A DNA stretch of 64,000 bases from Stictocephala bisonia (GCA_035578905.1 JAQJVL010000001.1:7257570-7321569); one strand, 5' to 3'. Shown: positions 49,040-62,009, numbered from the stretch's first letter. The notes: generated from the sequence alone by a model not told the origin. A program made the numbers and translations.

Positions 49040-49720
49040 TCCATGTTTTTTCCTTAAAATAAAAATGAGAGTATCATTTACAAAGACAATTACCCATTAA
49101 TTTTCAATTTTAACAAGTTACTTATAAAAATTAAAAATATCACTAGTACAAGGGTACTGCCTTGGACAACAACATAGTTAACTTGTTGGACATCACCTGT
49201 TTTTAAAAAAAATGGAGGGGCCCTTTTAAGTCTATTCCCAAAGATACCTTTTAAAAACCCTGTCAGCATTTTCCCTCGGGGGCCTTTCCCAATATTCTTG
49301 AAATTTTGGCCAATATTTTCCCTCTGTCTACCTAATTTAAAATGCCTTTTAAAAAAGTTGTTTAAAAAGGGGCTTAACCCTTTTTTTTTACAAAAAAAAG
49401 CACAATTTAAACGGGGAATTTTTTAAATAAAACCCTTTTGGTTTTTAAAACCCCTATCTTTCCCAAAAACCCTTTCCAACAAAAACTCTGATTTCAAATT
49501 TTTATCTTGTAAATATGACACTAATTGTTCTTTTATTATTCTCTCTAGAAGTCTAGAAAGAAGCCCAGTGGCCAAACGGGCCGAAAGTTATTTTTGTCTG
49601 TAAAGGTATTACCTTTATGTAGCAGAATTACCTTAGCAAATTTATAGTTATCAGGAAATACACCATCAGTATGCTAAAACACACTATTTGTAATAATGGA
49701 TCTAAATGTATTAAATGTTT
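49040..49720 (-). pseudogene. LINE reverse transcriptase, N-terminal half of RT domain, decayed
   Basis: On the reverse strand, Asp-Asn-Tyr-Lys-Phe-Ala-Lys-Val-Ile near 49625-49650 matches the 'W..A.V..L.K' block of LINE enzymes and is followed by Asn-Asn-Phe-Arg-Pro. Val-Val-Gln-Gly-Ser at about 49155-49170 stands for the conserved V-P-Q-G-S. Val-Asn-Asp-Thr at about 49071-49081 stands where the catalytic A-D-D should be. Frameshifts and stops abound, partly from base-call noise. It could be another copy of the family at 34.3-35.7 kb, but the overlap is too small to decide. Confidence 0.6.
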
Positions 49721-49919
49721 CCTTTGAGGGATTTTTTTTTTTGGGTAAAAATCGTGACCCGGGGTCAAACCACCCCCCTTTAGGTCAAAAAATGTGGTGT
49801 AGGGACCTCCCCCCCCCGTTCGTAATTTGTATGCGTTTTAAAATTTGTTTTTCCCATCCCATTTTCACATCATTAATCCACTTTTCGTTTTGGCCCCGCT
49901 TTTTTTCTATTTAGTTACG

Positions 49920-52900
49920 ACGTGCGCCCCCCAAAAAAAAAGCAATTGAAGTGTTGATATGATTTACCCCAAAAAGCAAAACACAGAAAAATCCCAATTT
50001 GGGTTAGTATCTTTTGATTGATTTATATGATGTGGTTTTTCATCGGGTTAAGAAGAAGATAAAGACAAAAAATTTTGAAGTAAAAAAAGCAAAACCCCAG
50101 CCCAACCACTTGTTTGTTTTTAAATGGAATATTCTTTGTATATTTATGTTTTATTTTTTTCCCTTTTAGTTTCCCTTTTGTATTTTATTAATATGGTTTT
50201 TAAAAATTAGGTGTTTTTTTTGTTAAAGGGATTGTAGTATTTTAAAAGTGAATAGGGAAAAACGAATTGTTCCTGTTCAAAATTTGGGGTTTGTTTTTAT
50301 GTAACAGTTATTTAAAAATGTAAGTAAACTTCCCCTTAAAAAAATTTTTTAAATTGGGTTTTAAATTTTTTTTTTGAAATTTTAAAAATTTTATTATTTT
50401 TAAAAAATTAATTTTTTTTTGGTATTTCTAAAGGTAACGAATTTTGTGGTTTATACTACATTTCGGGAAAAATGGGGCCTTTTTTTCCCATCTTAATTTT
50501 GTACCCGATAGTTGTGTTCTATTGGGAAATGGAAGAATCGGAGTGGGTTTTTAACCGAAACAAGGGGTACAAAGGGAAGCTTTCCCTTTTCACCAAATTT
50601 CTTTTTATAATGTTTTTTGGACCCTAATTTTTTAATTAGGATAAGAATAAGGACAGGGTTTCAGGCAATAGAAATTTTTTAAAATTTACTTTAAAATTTG
50701 GGGGGGGGAAAATGAAACTTTTTGTACAAAGCAAATTAAATACTTGGGGAAACAAAAAATTTTATAGTTATAACCTGAAAATAAGCCAGTTTAATCCTTT
50801 AAATTTCTACGTAGTAGACACTACGTTTTAAAATTTTTTATATATTTTTATATATTTTTTATATATATTTTTATTTTAATATATACACACACACCAAAGA
50901 CAAAGGGTAGTTTTTTTTTAAATGGTCGAAATTTGATGTCATTTTTTTCTAAAGGTATTGGGGAATTTTTATTTTGGTGTTTTTGGGTTTGGCCCCCAAA
51001 CCCCAAGGGGGGGGGGAAAAACCCCCGGGGTTGTTTTAAAAGGAAGGGGGGAAATTTATACAACAAAAAAAAATACAAATTTCAAAAAAAAGTTCCCTTT
51101 CAAAAAATTTATTGGGGAATTATTTTTTTTTAAAATTTAAATAAAATTTGGGTTTTTATAAAGGGGGTTTTAAATTTTAAAATTTTTTGAATTTTTCCTT
51201 TGGGGGAAATTTTTTGGTTTTTTGTTCAAAACCCCCCTTTTTTTTTCCAAAACCGGTTTAAACCCCAAAAAAAATTTTTGCGAAGGATAAAAATTTTTTT
51301 AAAAACCCCCCTTTAAGTTCCTTTTTTTTTTATATAAAAATTAAAAGAAAAATTTGTTTTTCAAAAATTGTTTTACGGTTTTAAAAAACAAATTTAAGAA
51401 ATTTTTTTGTTTTTTTTTCTTTTAATTTTAATAAAATATAAAAAAATTTTTAATTTCCCCTTTTTATTTGGGGCCCTTTTTTTGGTTTAAATTTTGGGTT
51501 ACATTTTCCTTTTAAAAAAACTGTAAAGAATAAATATTATAAAAAAATAAACGAATTGGGGGTTTTTGTTTTTAAAAATTTTTTTTTGAAATTTAACTTT
51601 TAATTTTGGGTTTTTTCCCCCAAAAAACCCGGTTTATTTGATAAAAATTTTAAAGGGCAAAAATCCCCTTAAACCCATTACCAAAAAAAAACATATAAAT
51701 TTAAAAATTTTCCTTAAAAACCCGGGTAAAGGCCAAATTAATAAAAATTTTAATAAAAAATGGGAAGTCAAACAACACTTTAAATAAAAAAAACAGTAAA
51801 AACTTTGGGAAAATTTTTAAAAGGGTTTTACCAAAATTTTTAAACCCGTTTGGGGGGGCAGTTTTTAAAGGAAATTAAATCTTTTTACCATTTTTTATTT
51901 TTTGAAGTCAGCTAATTTTCATTATAAAAAAAAAAAAATTTTTCGTTTTTAGTTTTTTTTGTTTTTAAAAAAAAAAAGAAAAAGAAAAAAAAATTTTAAA
52001 ACGGGTAAAATCAATTTTTTAGAATAAAATTAAAATTTTCTTTTTCTGCGAAAAAGCTTTTTTGAAATTTTTTAATTTTTTAATAAATTTTTATTTTTAA
52101 CCCTTTTTTAAATTTTTTAAAATTATATAATTTCAAAAAATTTTTTTCTATATTATATTCCTTTTGTTTTTCAAAAAAAAGCCCTAAATTCTTTTTTTTA
52201 AAAAATTTAAAAAAAATTAAAATTTTATTGTTTATTTAAAAAACTGAAAAAAAAATTAAAAATTTTTTTGAAAAAAAAAAAAAAATTAAAAAAAATTCTG
52301 ATTTTTTAAAATTTAAAAATTTAAATTGCTCAAAAATAAGCTCCTTTTTTAAAAAAGGTGGTTTTATGAATTTTTTCCAAATTTCCCCAAACCCTTCCCA
52401 AAAAATTTATAAAACAGGCCCCTTAAAACCTTTTAAGTGGAAAACAAAAAATTTATGGGTGAAAATTTTGGGTTGCCAGGGGAATTTGGAAGGCCCCCCT
52501 TCCCCCCCCCTTTTTCCATTTTTTTTAAAAACAATTGGTTAAAAAAAATTTTAATAATAATTCCCCCTTAAATTTTTCCTAATTAATGGGGGTTTTAAAG
52601 GTCCCCCTTTAAAAATTCCCCCTTCCCCTAAAAAAGGGGCCTTGGGAAATTTTAACACCCCCCCAATGGGGGTTACTTTAAAAATTTTGGGGCCCTTTCC
52701 CCAAAAATTTATCATTTAAATAAGAATGTATCCCGGGGGAATTTTGGATAAATTTTAAAAATTTTAATTTTTTGGGTTTGGGACTATGGTTCTCTTTCCC
52801 CTCTTTTAACCTTTTAAAAATGAATCCCAAATTTTTTCTTTTCTTTTTAAGTTTTTTTTGAAATTTTTTTACAGTTTTTTAAAGAATAAAAAACATTTCC

Positions 52901-55900
52901 CAAAATATTTTTATCTTTTAAAAAAGGGTTTTAAATCAAAACCAATTGGGGGAAAAATTATTAATTTTGTTTTTTTTTAAAATTAATTTTAAAAATTTTA
53001 TTTTGTGACCCAATTTCTTGTTTTAAATTTTTATTTATTTTAAATTTAAACCCCCAAACCCTTTAAAAATGGGGGTTTTTCTTTTTCAGAGAAAGCTCGG
53101 AAAAAACCCAAAAATTACTTTTTTCCCCAAAAACGGGGTTAAAGTTTCAAAATTTATTAAAAAAAAAATTAAGAAAAAAAAATGTTTTTTTAAAACTGTC
53201 CTTTTGGGGAAGCCAAATTTAAATTTTTTTTAAACTTAAAAAGTTTTTTTTTAAATTTTTTTGTTTTCTGTGGTTTCAAAAAAAAACCTTATTTTTAATA
53301 CCCTGTTTTAAGGGGGGGAAACAAACCCCCAACTGTCGGCTTACAATTTGACTAAAAAAAATTTCCAAAATTTTACGGAAAAAATTTCAAGGTTTTTTAA
53401 AATCCTTTTTTTAAATAAAATTTAATTTTTTTTAAAATTTTTTTAAAAAAATTTAAAAAAAAATTTTAAACTGTTTTTTTGTAAATCTAAGCATCCTTGG
53501 GTTAAAGTTTTTCAAAAATTTTAACCTATTGCCTGTTTTTAAAAAAAAACCCCCCAAAATTTTTTTTAAAGGGGAAATTTTTAAAAACCTCCCTTTTTTA
53601 GCCCCCATTTTCAAAAAATCTTAAGGAAAAAAATTTTGGAATAAAAGACTTGGTTCTTAAAATTTTTTCCAAATTTTTTAATTAAAAAATGTGTTTTTTT
53701 ATAAGGGGTTGATTTTTGTAACGGAAAATTTTAAAAAATTTTAAAAGGATAAAATTGAAAAAACTTTAAGGATTTGGTAACCCCAAAAAAGGGGAATTTT
53801 TTCAAAATTTAAATTTTTTAATAAAAAAAATAAAATTTTTTCCCAAAATGTCGAAAAATTTTTATAATTTTTTTTAGTTAAAATTTTTTTTGAAGTTGGG
53901 AAGAGGGAAATTAAAAAATTTTTGGGGGAAAAGGGCCTTTTTGGCGGCCCCGGGCCGGGGCTTTTTAGTTTTGCCCTAAGGGATGGGGGAATAATTCAAA
54001 AAAGTTTCCCCCATTTAAAATTTTTTTAAAATTTGGTTTTTTTTAAAAAAAAACCTTTTTTACTTGTATTTTTTTTGTTTTTTAAAAACAAGGTTTTTCC
54101 TATTTTAATTTTTTTTTTGCAGGAAAAAATTTCCATTAATTCCCCAAATTTTTTTAAAAAAATGTTTGTTTTTTAAATGTTTTTTCTTAAAAATTTTAAA
54201 ATTTTAAGTCTTTTTTTTACAAAAAAAAATTTGCTTTTTCTGTTTTTGTTTTTTTTCAATTAAAAAAAAAAAATTTTAAAAAAAACGGGCCCTTCTTTTT
54301 TAATTTTAAATTTTAAAAAAAAAGTTTTTAAATTTTTTCCTTTTTTTTATTTAACCTTTAAAAGTAAAAAAAGAAAATTTAAAGGTTTATCCCAAAATTG
54401 GGACTCCCTCTAAAACCTTTTAAAAAAAACCCTTAATTTTTTTAACTTATAATTAAATTTTTAATTTTTTTTTTTAAAAAAAAAACCTTTTTTACTCTTC
54501 CAAAAGCAAAAAAAAGTTTTAAATTTTTAAGAAAAATTTTTTTCAAAAAACAAAAAAAAATTTTTTAAAAAAACCTTTTAAATTTACAAATTTCGGGAGT
54601 TTGAATTTAAAAAATTTTTTTTCCGCCCCAAACCCAAAATTTTTTAATATTGAAAATTTAATTGAATTTTTAAAAATTTGTAAAAAAAAAAAGGGTAAAA
54701 AAATAAAATTTTTTTTCCCGGTTTAAGTAAATGTTTTATTTAATTTTTTAATCCCTTCGGTTTTTAAAAAATAAAAGGCCAAAAATTTGGGTTTAAAAGG
54801 GTTTTTTTTGGGGGCAAAATGAGAGGAAAAAAAGCCAAAACAAATTTTGTGGTGTTTTCGTTTACTTTTGTTGGGTGATTTTTAAACAAATAACCAAAAA
54901 TGGGTTTTTTTTTTTTTTTCTGGCAAAAGGGGTTTTTAATTTTTCTTTTTATTTCCCCCCCCTGCCCTTTAAAAAAGCCCCAACCAAAAACGAAATTTTA
55001 AAAAACAAAAAAAAAAAAGGGTAAAAAACCAAGGTTTTTTTTTTGAAAACTGAAAAAGGATTTTTCATTTTTTTTCTGGGCCAAAACCTCCCCCCCCCCC
55101 TTTTTTTGAAAAAACGGTTTAAAATTTAAGGTTTTTTTTTTTAAAAAACCCCTTTTTTCTTTTTTTTTTTGGTTTTTAAAAAAAAATTTAAACCCGTTAG
55201 GTTTTAAAATTTTTTTTAAAAAAAATTTTTTTTAAGTTGTTTTTAAAAACGGGAAATTTTTTTAAACCCCCAAAGGGCGGGGGTTCTTTTTTTTTTGACG
55301 GGAAAAAAATTTTTTGCCCAAAGGGTTTTTTTTTTTTAAAAAAAAAATTTTTCAAAATTTTTGGTTTTTTTTTTTCAAATGGGCTAACCCGTGGGGTTTA
55401 AAAAATATTTTTTAATTTATATGTGGTTTTTAATTTTTTGGCCAGGGGCCCCCCTTTAAAGCCTTTATTTTCCCCGTTTTTTTTTTTATGGGAAAATTAA
55501 TTTAACCCAAAAACTTAAAACATTTTTTTAATTTTAAAAAGGAGTAACATAAAAAATTTTTTTTTAAGGTTCAAAAAATAAAATTATTTTTTTTTCAAAA
55601 AAAGGCCTGGAAAAAAATTTTTTACTTTTTCAAAAGTTTTTAAAAAGTTTTGGCCCCCTATTTTAACCCAAAAATTTCAAAAAATTAAAAAGAAAAAAAA
55701 GGTTTAAAATTTTTTAAGCTAATTTTTTAATCGGGGGGGGTTTCCCAAAATATTTTTTTTATCAAATTTTTTTTTATTTTTCCTGTTACAAGGAAAAAAA
55801 GAAAAAAAATTTTTAAGCCCCCCCAACCCCTTTAAAAAATTTTTTTTTAATTTTTAGTTTTTTTTAATTTTAATTTAATGAGCATTTTAAATGGAAACTT

Positions 55901-57110
55901 AAGCTTTGGAAAATTTTTTTAAATTTTTTGGGGGGCCCTTTTAAGAAATTTTAAAGGTTTTTTTTTTGAAAAGAGGGTTTTTTACTACCCAACCTAAATT
56001 GGGTTTTATTATTGGTTTTTAAAACTTTTTAAAAATTTTTTAAAACTGGAAAAAAAAGGTTTTTTTAATTTAAATTAAGGAAAAAGGTAATTTTTTTAAT
56101 TTAAAAAACCCCAAATTAATTTTAAATTTAAAAAAAATAAAAAAAAAGAGGTTTTCCTTAAAAAAAAAGGGGAAACAAAAAAGGGGAGCTGGCCTTTTTA
56201 ATATGGTTTAAAAATTTTCTATGGGGGTAGTGGAATTCCTTTAAAAAAAAAAAAAGACCTTCTACAAATGCCATTTTTTACAAATCTTGAGAAATGGCAT
56301 TGAGATGTGCCCCCTTAAGTTTAAAAAATATAAGTAAGATTCTGGTGAAAAGAAATTTAATTTTTTAAGAAAATTTGGGAAACCAAAAAACAAGGGCCCG
56401 AAAGAATAAGAAATTAAATTAAAATAGGAAAAAAGGGGAATTTGGGTGTGGCCTTTTTTTGGAACCAAAAAGGAAATCTGAGCTAAAGTGGGATGGACAT
56501 TTAACTACTTGAGCGCTGTAAAACCCTGGTTTTAAAACGAAAATTTGGGCCCAGTTTCCATCAACGCTACATACGGTTGACACTTTCTTGACATACACTG
56601 TTCTTTTTTTTCTGTATCACGCTGTTTAAGGAAAGGGGAGGCCCTTGGGATGATATTTTGAGAACTACAATATTGGGCAGCCCCTTTCCGGCATTTGCCC
56701 GGCGATTTTAGCGGATATTTTTAAAAATAAAATCCAAGGGGTTTTCTGGGCGTTTTTAGCTTCGTGCGTTTTTTCTTGAAAATTTGGGCTGTTTTTTGGG
56801 GCGTAGGTTATGGGGTGGTTTTATTTTTTATGTGAATTTCTCCCGAGTGTTATTATTTATGGCGACAATAAAAAATAATGAAGGTGATTTTAGGCGTTTT
56901 TTAGAAATGCCTAGTTCTGAAATTTGGCTTCGATAAATTTTTTTTCTCAACGTTTAAAAGGGTGGGGACCTTGATGCCGAAAAGGGCCCCGCCTGGCGGG
57001 TTTAAAAAGGCAGTAGTGATTTGGGACTGTTTTTACTTTATATATAAAAAAAAAATATGTATTATTTGTCTTAAAGGGAATTTTTGTTTACGGTTTAAAA
57101 AAATTCTAAA
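49920..57110. other. Mostly unreadable A/T-rich block
   Basis: Long alternations of A-runs and T-runs with doubled bases. A TATATATTTTT repeat with a short CA run lies at 50838-50894. No feature can be supported from 50.9 to 56.2 kb. At 56.5-57.0 kb the composition is more normal, but nothing was recognised. Confidence 0.6.
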
Positions 57111-57207
57111 TAAATACTTCTAACTACTCAAAAACGGCGAAAAAAACCCCCCGGGGGTTTTTAGAGGGCGGGGGAGGGGCGCCCAAAAACGCAGGAAAGG
57201 GGGTTTT

Positions 57208-57474
57208 TTGAGGGTGGAAAAAGGGGTAAGAACGGGGGAAGAAAAAAGTTCAAGAAGGGAAAAAATTGGGCCGACCGAAAGGAAGGCCAAGAAAAAAATG
57301 GTTGGATTCGGGTCAAAAAAAAGAAGTAGAAGGAAGAGAAAGAAGCCAACTGGGAAGGAAAACAAAAATGAAAAAGGGGGCCGGGGGTATGGGAGACAAA
57401 AAAAGATATGGAGAGGGCTTGCTAACCCCCAACCGGGGAAAAAAGAGTTGGAAATGGTTTTAAAAAAACAATAA
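57208..57474 (+). pseudogene. Possible LINE C-terminal fragment (purine-rich)
   Basis: A frame here includes Gly-Arg-Pro-Lys-Gly-Arg-Pro-Arg-Lys-Lys-Trp-Leu-Asp, which resembles the R-G-R-P-R-x-R-W-x-D motif near the C-terminus of many insect LINE polyproteins. A Trp-Arg-Gly-Leu block in another frame may follow it. The purine-rich strand gives long spurious ORFs on both strands, including a 142-codon Phe/Pro-rich one on the minus strand. Confidence 0.3.
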
Positions 57475-57734
57475 TTAATTTTAAAAAGGTTTTTTGTAAC
57501 AAAAATTAAATTTTTTTTATCACATATTTTATATATTGATATTTCCAATTTCTAATAAATTTTTCTACACTTTTTGGGTATCTTGGAATTTTAATTTTAT
57601 AAATTTTACATACTTTCTCAGGGAAACCCCCCTTTTTTTTATTCTATAAAAAAATTTTTATAAATCTAAAAGTAACAAAAATACACACATATTTTTGCCC
57701 TCCCCAAAAATTTTGAGTTGTTTTCAAAATTGGT

Positions 57735-58020
57735 CCGGTAGCGTTAGTTGGTTCAAAATCCCCGCCCTTTATGTGCTAAAGGTTCTTTAGTTCGATCCCC
57801 CAAACAGATTTAATACATTTTGAGAAGGATCGGGTTGATAACAACCCCGGGTGTTTCATTTGTCATTGGGTATTAATTAATGACACTTTTAAGGAATAGT
57901 CGGCCCTTTGTTTTTTAAAAAATGACCACATTCGCTCATCTCCCCTCCTCACACTCATTTGAAATCCAAAATTCCCCATATCTTGGGCGATCGGGGTCTT
58001 TTTGAATAAATAAATTTAAA
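57735..58020 (+). mobile_element. tRNA-derived SINE, full copy
   Basis: The head has an A-box-like GGTAGCGTTAGTTGG at 57737 and a B-box-like AGTTCGATCCC at 57789, at a spacing typical of RNA polymerase III promoters. The body (TGAGAAGGATC to GATCGGGGTCTT) matches 2562-2767 in inverted orientation, and the copy ends in GAATAAATAAATTT. Not a functional tRNA: the acceptor and anticodon arms do not form convincingly. Some base-call noise is present. Confidence 0.65.
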
Positions 58021-58029
58021 AAAAAAAAT

Positions 58030-60180
58030 AAAAATTGAAGTTGATTTGATTCCCCAGGTTTTCCCCCCTTGTGAAAAAAAGGGATGTAAACATGCTAGGT
58101 TTATTTCCCTTTTACTATTTTTTAAAAAGTTTTTAAAAGTTTAACCCTCTAAAAAAATAGCCCAAAAACACTTGGCGTTATTGAACCAAAATTTTGTTAC
58201 CGCTTTAAAAGTTTTTGTTTGGTTTTTCCTTTCCCAAAAAATTTTCCCCCCCCAAACCCCCTTTGCAAGTTATTCCCCCCTGTTGCAATAAAATGAATTA
58301 ATAGATAGGCTGTTTTCTTAATGGGGTTGAAATTAATATCACAAAATTTTAAAAAATAGTTTCATAAGAAAACCCGATCATAATTTTCCTGACTTTTTTT
58401 GCCAATTATTCATTATATACTAAAAATTTTTGGCCTTTTAAACGTCTATTTTTGATTGAAAATATTTTCTTTGAGCTAGTTTTATAGGGTTAATCAATAA
58501 ACCCGTTTTTTTTAAAATATACTTTAAATATATTTAAAATATATATTAATTTATATCGAATGGTTTTTTTTTTCTTTTTTTTTACTTAATTTTATCCCTT
58601 TGTCTAATCATTTTTTTTTCCTGCGCAGTCCCCTAAATTTTTGCAATAAAAATCAAGGAAAAAGTAAGCTTTTGGGAAAAATTCATAAAAAATTTCAATT
58701 TTCAAAAATAGAGAAAAAATTTTTTATTTTTATTTTCAAAATTTAAAAAAAACTTAAAAAATATATACTTTATGAGTATCAAAATATAATTATAAAATAA
58801 TGAACAAAAAAAATTTTTTTAAATTTAAATTTTTTAAAAACAAGTATATTATTTGAAATAAAAAAATTTTTAAAAACCTTTTCTGGTTGCTATTTTTTTT
58901 GTTGGGAAAAATTTAAATTTTCCCCACAATAAAAAATCAAATTTAAGAAAAAATTTTTTTAAAAAATCAAAAAAAATATTTTTTTCCAAAATTAGGGAAA
59001 ATTTTTTTATTTTGGGAATTTTTGGGCCGGAAAAAACAAAAAAATGTTTTAATTAAAAAAAGGGGAAAAAAAACTTGGGGGTGGGGGGTTCACTTTTTAA
59101 TTTCATTTTTATTAAAAATATGAAAAATTTCAGTATTTGAAAATTATAAGCCCCCTTTGTATTTACAAAAAATAAAAAAAATAGAAACTTTGCACTAATG
59201 GTAAAACCTTTTTTGTCAAGGTTCCCACCAATCGCAATTGTTTGCTTATATCCACTCGTCCCAAAAAAAGGGAAAACTAAATTTGATTGTAAAACAAACC
59301 CCGCTGATTGTTACAAAGCTAAAAAGGGGCAGAAAACAAGGTTTTTTTATTGGGTTTCACAACGTTTTTTAGGTCACAAGCAAACAAGGGAGTTTGGCGG
59401 GGGAAAATTGCTGATTTCGATGTAAATTTTTGTATTTTTTTTTTTTTATAATTTTTTAAACCTTTTTAAAGCAATAGTTTTTTTTTAAAAAAAATATTTA
59501 AAAGGATTGTTAACATCATGGAACAATGATGAACAAAATGATAGCAATTTTTTTAGCCCCGTTTGGGCCTCACGGAACGGTTTTCCCTTTAAAAAAAAGG
59601 CCCAATTTGGGTTAAAATTTAAACCACTTTTTTAAACAATTTTTTGTTTTTAACCCCCCCGATTCCCGCCGTAAACCCTCTTTGGGCGCTTTTACAAAGT
59701 ATTTTTTAAACCCTCAAAATGGCAAAAAAAATTGAAAAGATCCCGGGTTTAAAATTTTTTAATGAAGATGTATTCATTATGATCTGTAAAAAGTATTTTA
59801 AAGTATGATTTTTTAAAATAATGTTAAAAAATTAAAAATTAATACAATTTTTGTCCCCATTATTTTTCCCATTTCAAAGTTTCTCAATGGGTATAAAATA
59901 GGGGTTCATAAAATAAATAGTGTTGGGAAAAATTTTTAATTGTTGCATCCCCAAAAGAGACTAAAAAATTCCTGTCAAACCCCAGAGTGAAAACCGTTGT
60001 CACTTTTTAGGGTTTTTAATTTCTTTAAAATTTTTTTTTTATTCAGCATGTAAATATAAAAAATGAACAACAGTAATGATGCTAATCGGTAGGTTTAACC
60101 ACCGGTTGATTTCAAAAAACTTTAAATTCCAGAATTTTCTGTTGTTTTTCCATTTGTTTGGGGGCTTAAACTTTTTTAAA
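58030..60180. other. Noisy AT-rich sequence, no gene supported
   Basis: A 75-codon ORF at 59198 lies in better-quality sequence but has no recognisable motif and may be chance. Confidence 0.4.
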
Positions 60181-60189
60181 AGGTAAGAT

Positions 60190-60325
60190 TTTTAAAAAAC
60201 AGCAGGGGTCACATTTATGGCCCCAATTTAATTGCCAAGGAAATAAAAAATTTGGGGAAGGCTGTTCAAAATGAGAAGACAAATTCAAATTCCAATCTTA
60301 AATTTTTAAAAATTTTACAAGTTTT
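60190..60325 (+). repeat. Array-intron homology far to the right
   Basis: CAGCAGGGGTCAC, ATTGCCAAGG, GGGGAAGGCTG and TTTTACAAGTTTTGCAATGA follow the order of 47890-48030 and 6090-6260. This suggests another diverged array unit. No module-like exon could be read after it. Confidence 0.4.
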
Positions 60326-61359
60326 GCAATGACTTTTTTTTTTCCCCGCTGCCCGAGGGCTTTCTTTTTATTTATTTATCCGGGAAACCCCACCCACATG
60401 AACAAGACAAAAAGGGGTTTGTTTTAAAAATTTCATCTTTTTACATAAGGGTCCGATGAATATTGATAAACCCCATAAGCAATTTCTTTAAAAAAATAAA
60501 AAAATAATCTTAACTTATTTTAACCCTTAAATTAAATTTAAAGTTAGCCCCCAAACCCTTCCCGGGGGTTTGACCCAAACAATTCCCCCAAGATAATTAT
60601 ACCATGGGGGGGCGGGAATTTTCTAGAATTTTCCGCCCCACTGTTTTTAGCGGTTTAAGGGGAAATGACGGGCCTGTCCCTCAAGCCACTCGCTAAAACG
60701 AATTACGCAAGCCCAAGTTGTTTTACCCCTTTCTTGGTTATCTCTTCCATTCCTTCTTCCCACTGCAATGTTTCCAAAGCCCCCTCTTTTAACCCCCCAC
60801 TATTTTTGCCTGCTTTTTCACCATCTTTCCCGCCTTTGTCATCCCCCTCTTTCCATTTGGTTTTTCCCCCTTGTGTCTGGGGCATCTACTAGGGGAAGAT
60901 AGTGCACAGGGTTAAATTTGGGGTTTTTTTAGAAAAAATAATTGAATGGCCCAAATATGAATTTTTTTTAGAGTTAAAATGCCAAAAAATTTTTCCAAAA
61001 ACACCTTTAGGGTTTGCAAAATTAAAGTATATAAAAGTTCCCCCCATTTTATGAACCGCCAGGCGTTGGACGAAAAATACCCGCCAACAATTTTTAAATT
61101 TTTTATTTATTAAATTTTAATACCCAAAAATATTGAAAAATAAAAAATTTTCCTTTTTTGGTTATTAGGGTGGGTTTTCCAACAAAATTTTGAATGAAAA
61201 AAATTTTAAAAAAATTTGTTCACCCCCCCCCATTATTTAATTTTCCGCCCATACTGTTAAATGGGGTTTAGGGGCCCAGGGGGGGTTAAAACTTACCTTG
61301 AAAAGTAATATTTTTCAATTTCCCCCGGACAATTAATCAATTTTTTTTTTCTTTTTCAG

Positions 61360-61478
61360 GCCAAAAAAACCCTTAACTGACGTCAGTATGTTCTTGATGT
61401 GAAAATCAAACCTGAAAACGTTTTTTAAAATCATCTTTTACCCAAAGAAGCAGAAGGAAATTTTTAAAAAAATCAAAG
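61360..61478 (+). CDS. Candidate downstream exon, unknown product
   Basis: A long pyrimidine tract ending in TTTTTCAG is followed by 119 nt and then GGTAAGTT. The sequence reads in two frames joined by an apparent indel: Leu-Thr-Asp-Val-Ser-Met-Phe-Leu, then Asp-Val-Lys-Ile-Lys-Pro-Glu-Asn-Val-Phe, then Lys-Lys-Gln-Lys-Glu-Ile-Phe-Lys-Lys-Ile-Lys. The codon-like composition and both splice signals make an exon plausible. It lies in a noisy block, so the frame is uncertain. It does not resemble the 30-residue module. It may be a 3' exon of the array gene or of another gene; I do not recognise it. Confidence 0.35.
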
Positions 61479-62009
61479 GTAAGTTAAAATTTCCCATTTG
61501 TTCTTACGTAAACTTTTATATATAAAATTTTATTTAAAATTTTTTTAAAAATTTTTTTTATTTTTGGCTAAAATTTTTTTTTATTTTATATTTTTTGGAA
61601 ATACTAAAAAAACCGGGGTTTTTGGCCCGTTGGTAAAAATTTTGAATTTTTAAAAATTTTTTTTTTTTTTTTTTTTTAGCTATTTAAACACCACCCAAAT
61701 ATTCTTTCATTGAAATTTTATTTTTTATTATTTTCATCAAACCCCAAAGTTGGGGTTTTTGGGGTTTCTTGGGACATGCAGAATTAAGAAACTATTTCCC
61801 CCCAAATATTCCCCCAAAATTTTTAAAAAAAAGACCTGCACAGGATGGTTTTTCTTTAGTTTTTTTTAAATTTTTTTTTTTTAACCCCGCAAATTTAGAA
61901 ATTAGGTTTAAAATAATGAAATTTTTTTTGTTTGTTTTTATTTGTTACCAAAGAAAAATAAAAATTTTCCCCTGGGTTTTGGAAACCCAAAAGCTTTTTT
62001 TAAAATCAC

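Noticed and set aside
53090..53160. CTTTTTCAGAGAAAGCTC as an exon acceptor
   Set aside because: Isolated in unreadable A/T sequence, with no donor and no module similarity.
57120..57548. 142-codon reverse-strand ORF rich in Phe, Pro and Leu
   Set aside because: Complement of a purine-rich, noisy stretch; low complexity, and a better LINE-like reading exists on the + strand.
57735..57810. A true tRNA gene at the SINE head
   Set aside because: A- and B-box-like motifs are present, but no cloverleaf or anticodon arm forms convincingly, and a SINE body follows.
60665..60892. 75-codon Pro/Ser/Phe-rich ORF
   Set aside because: Low complexity with an opposite-strand ORF over the same bases; no family resemblance.
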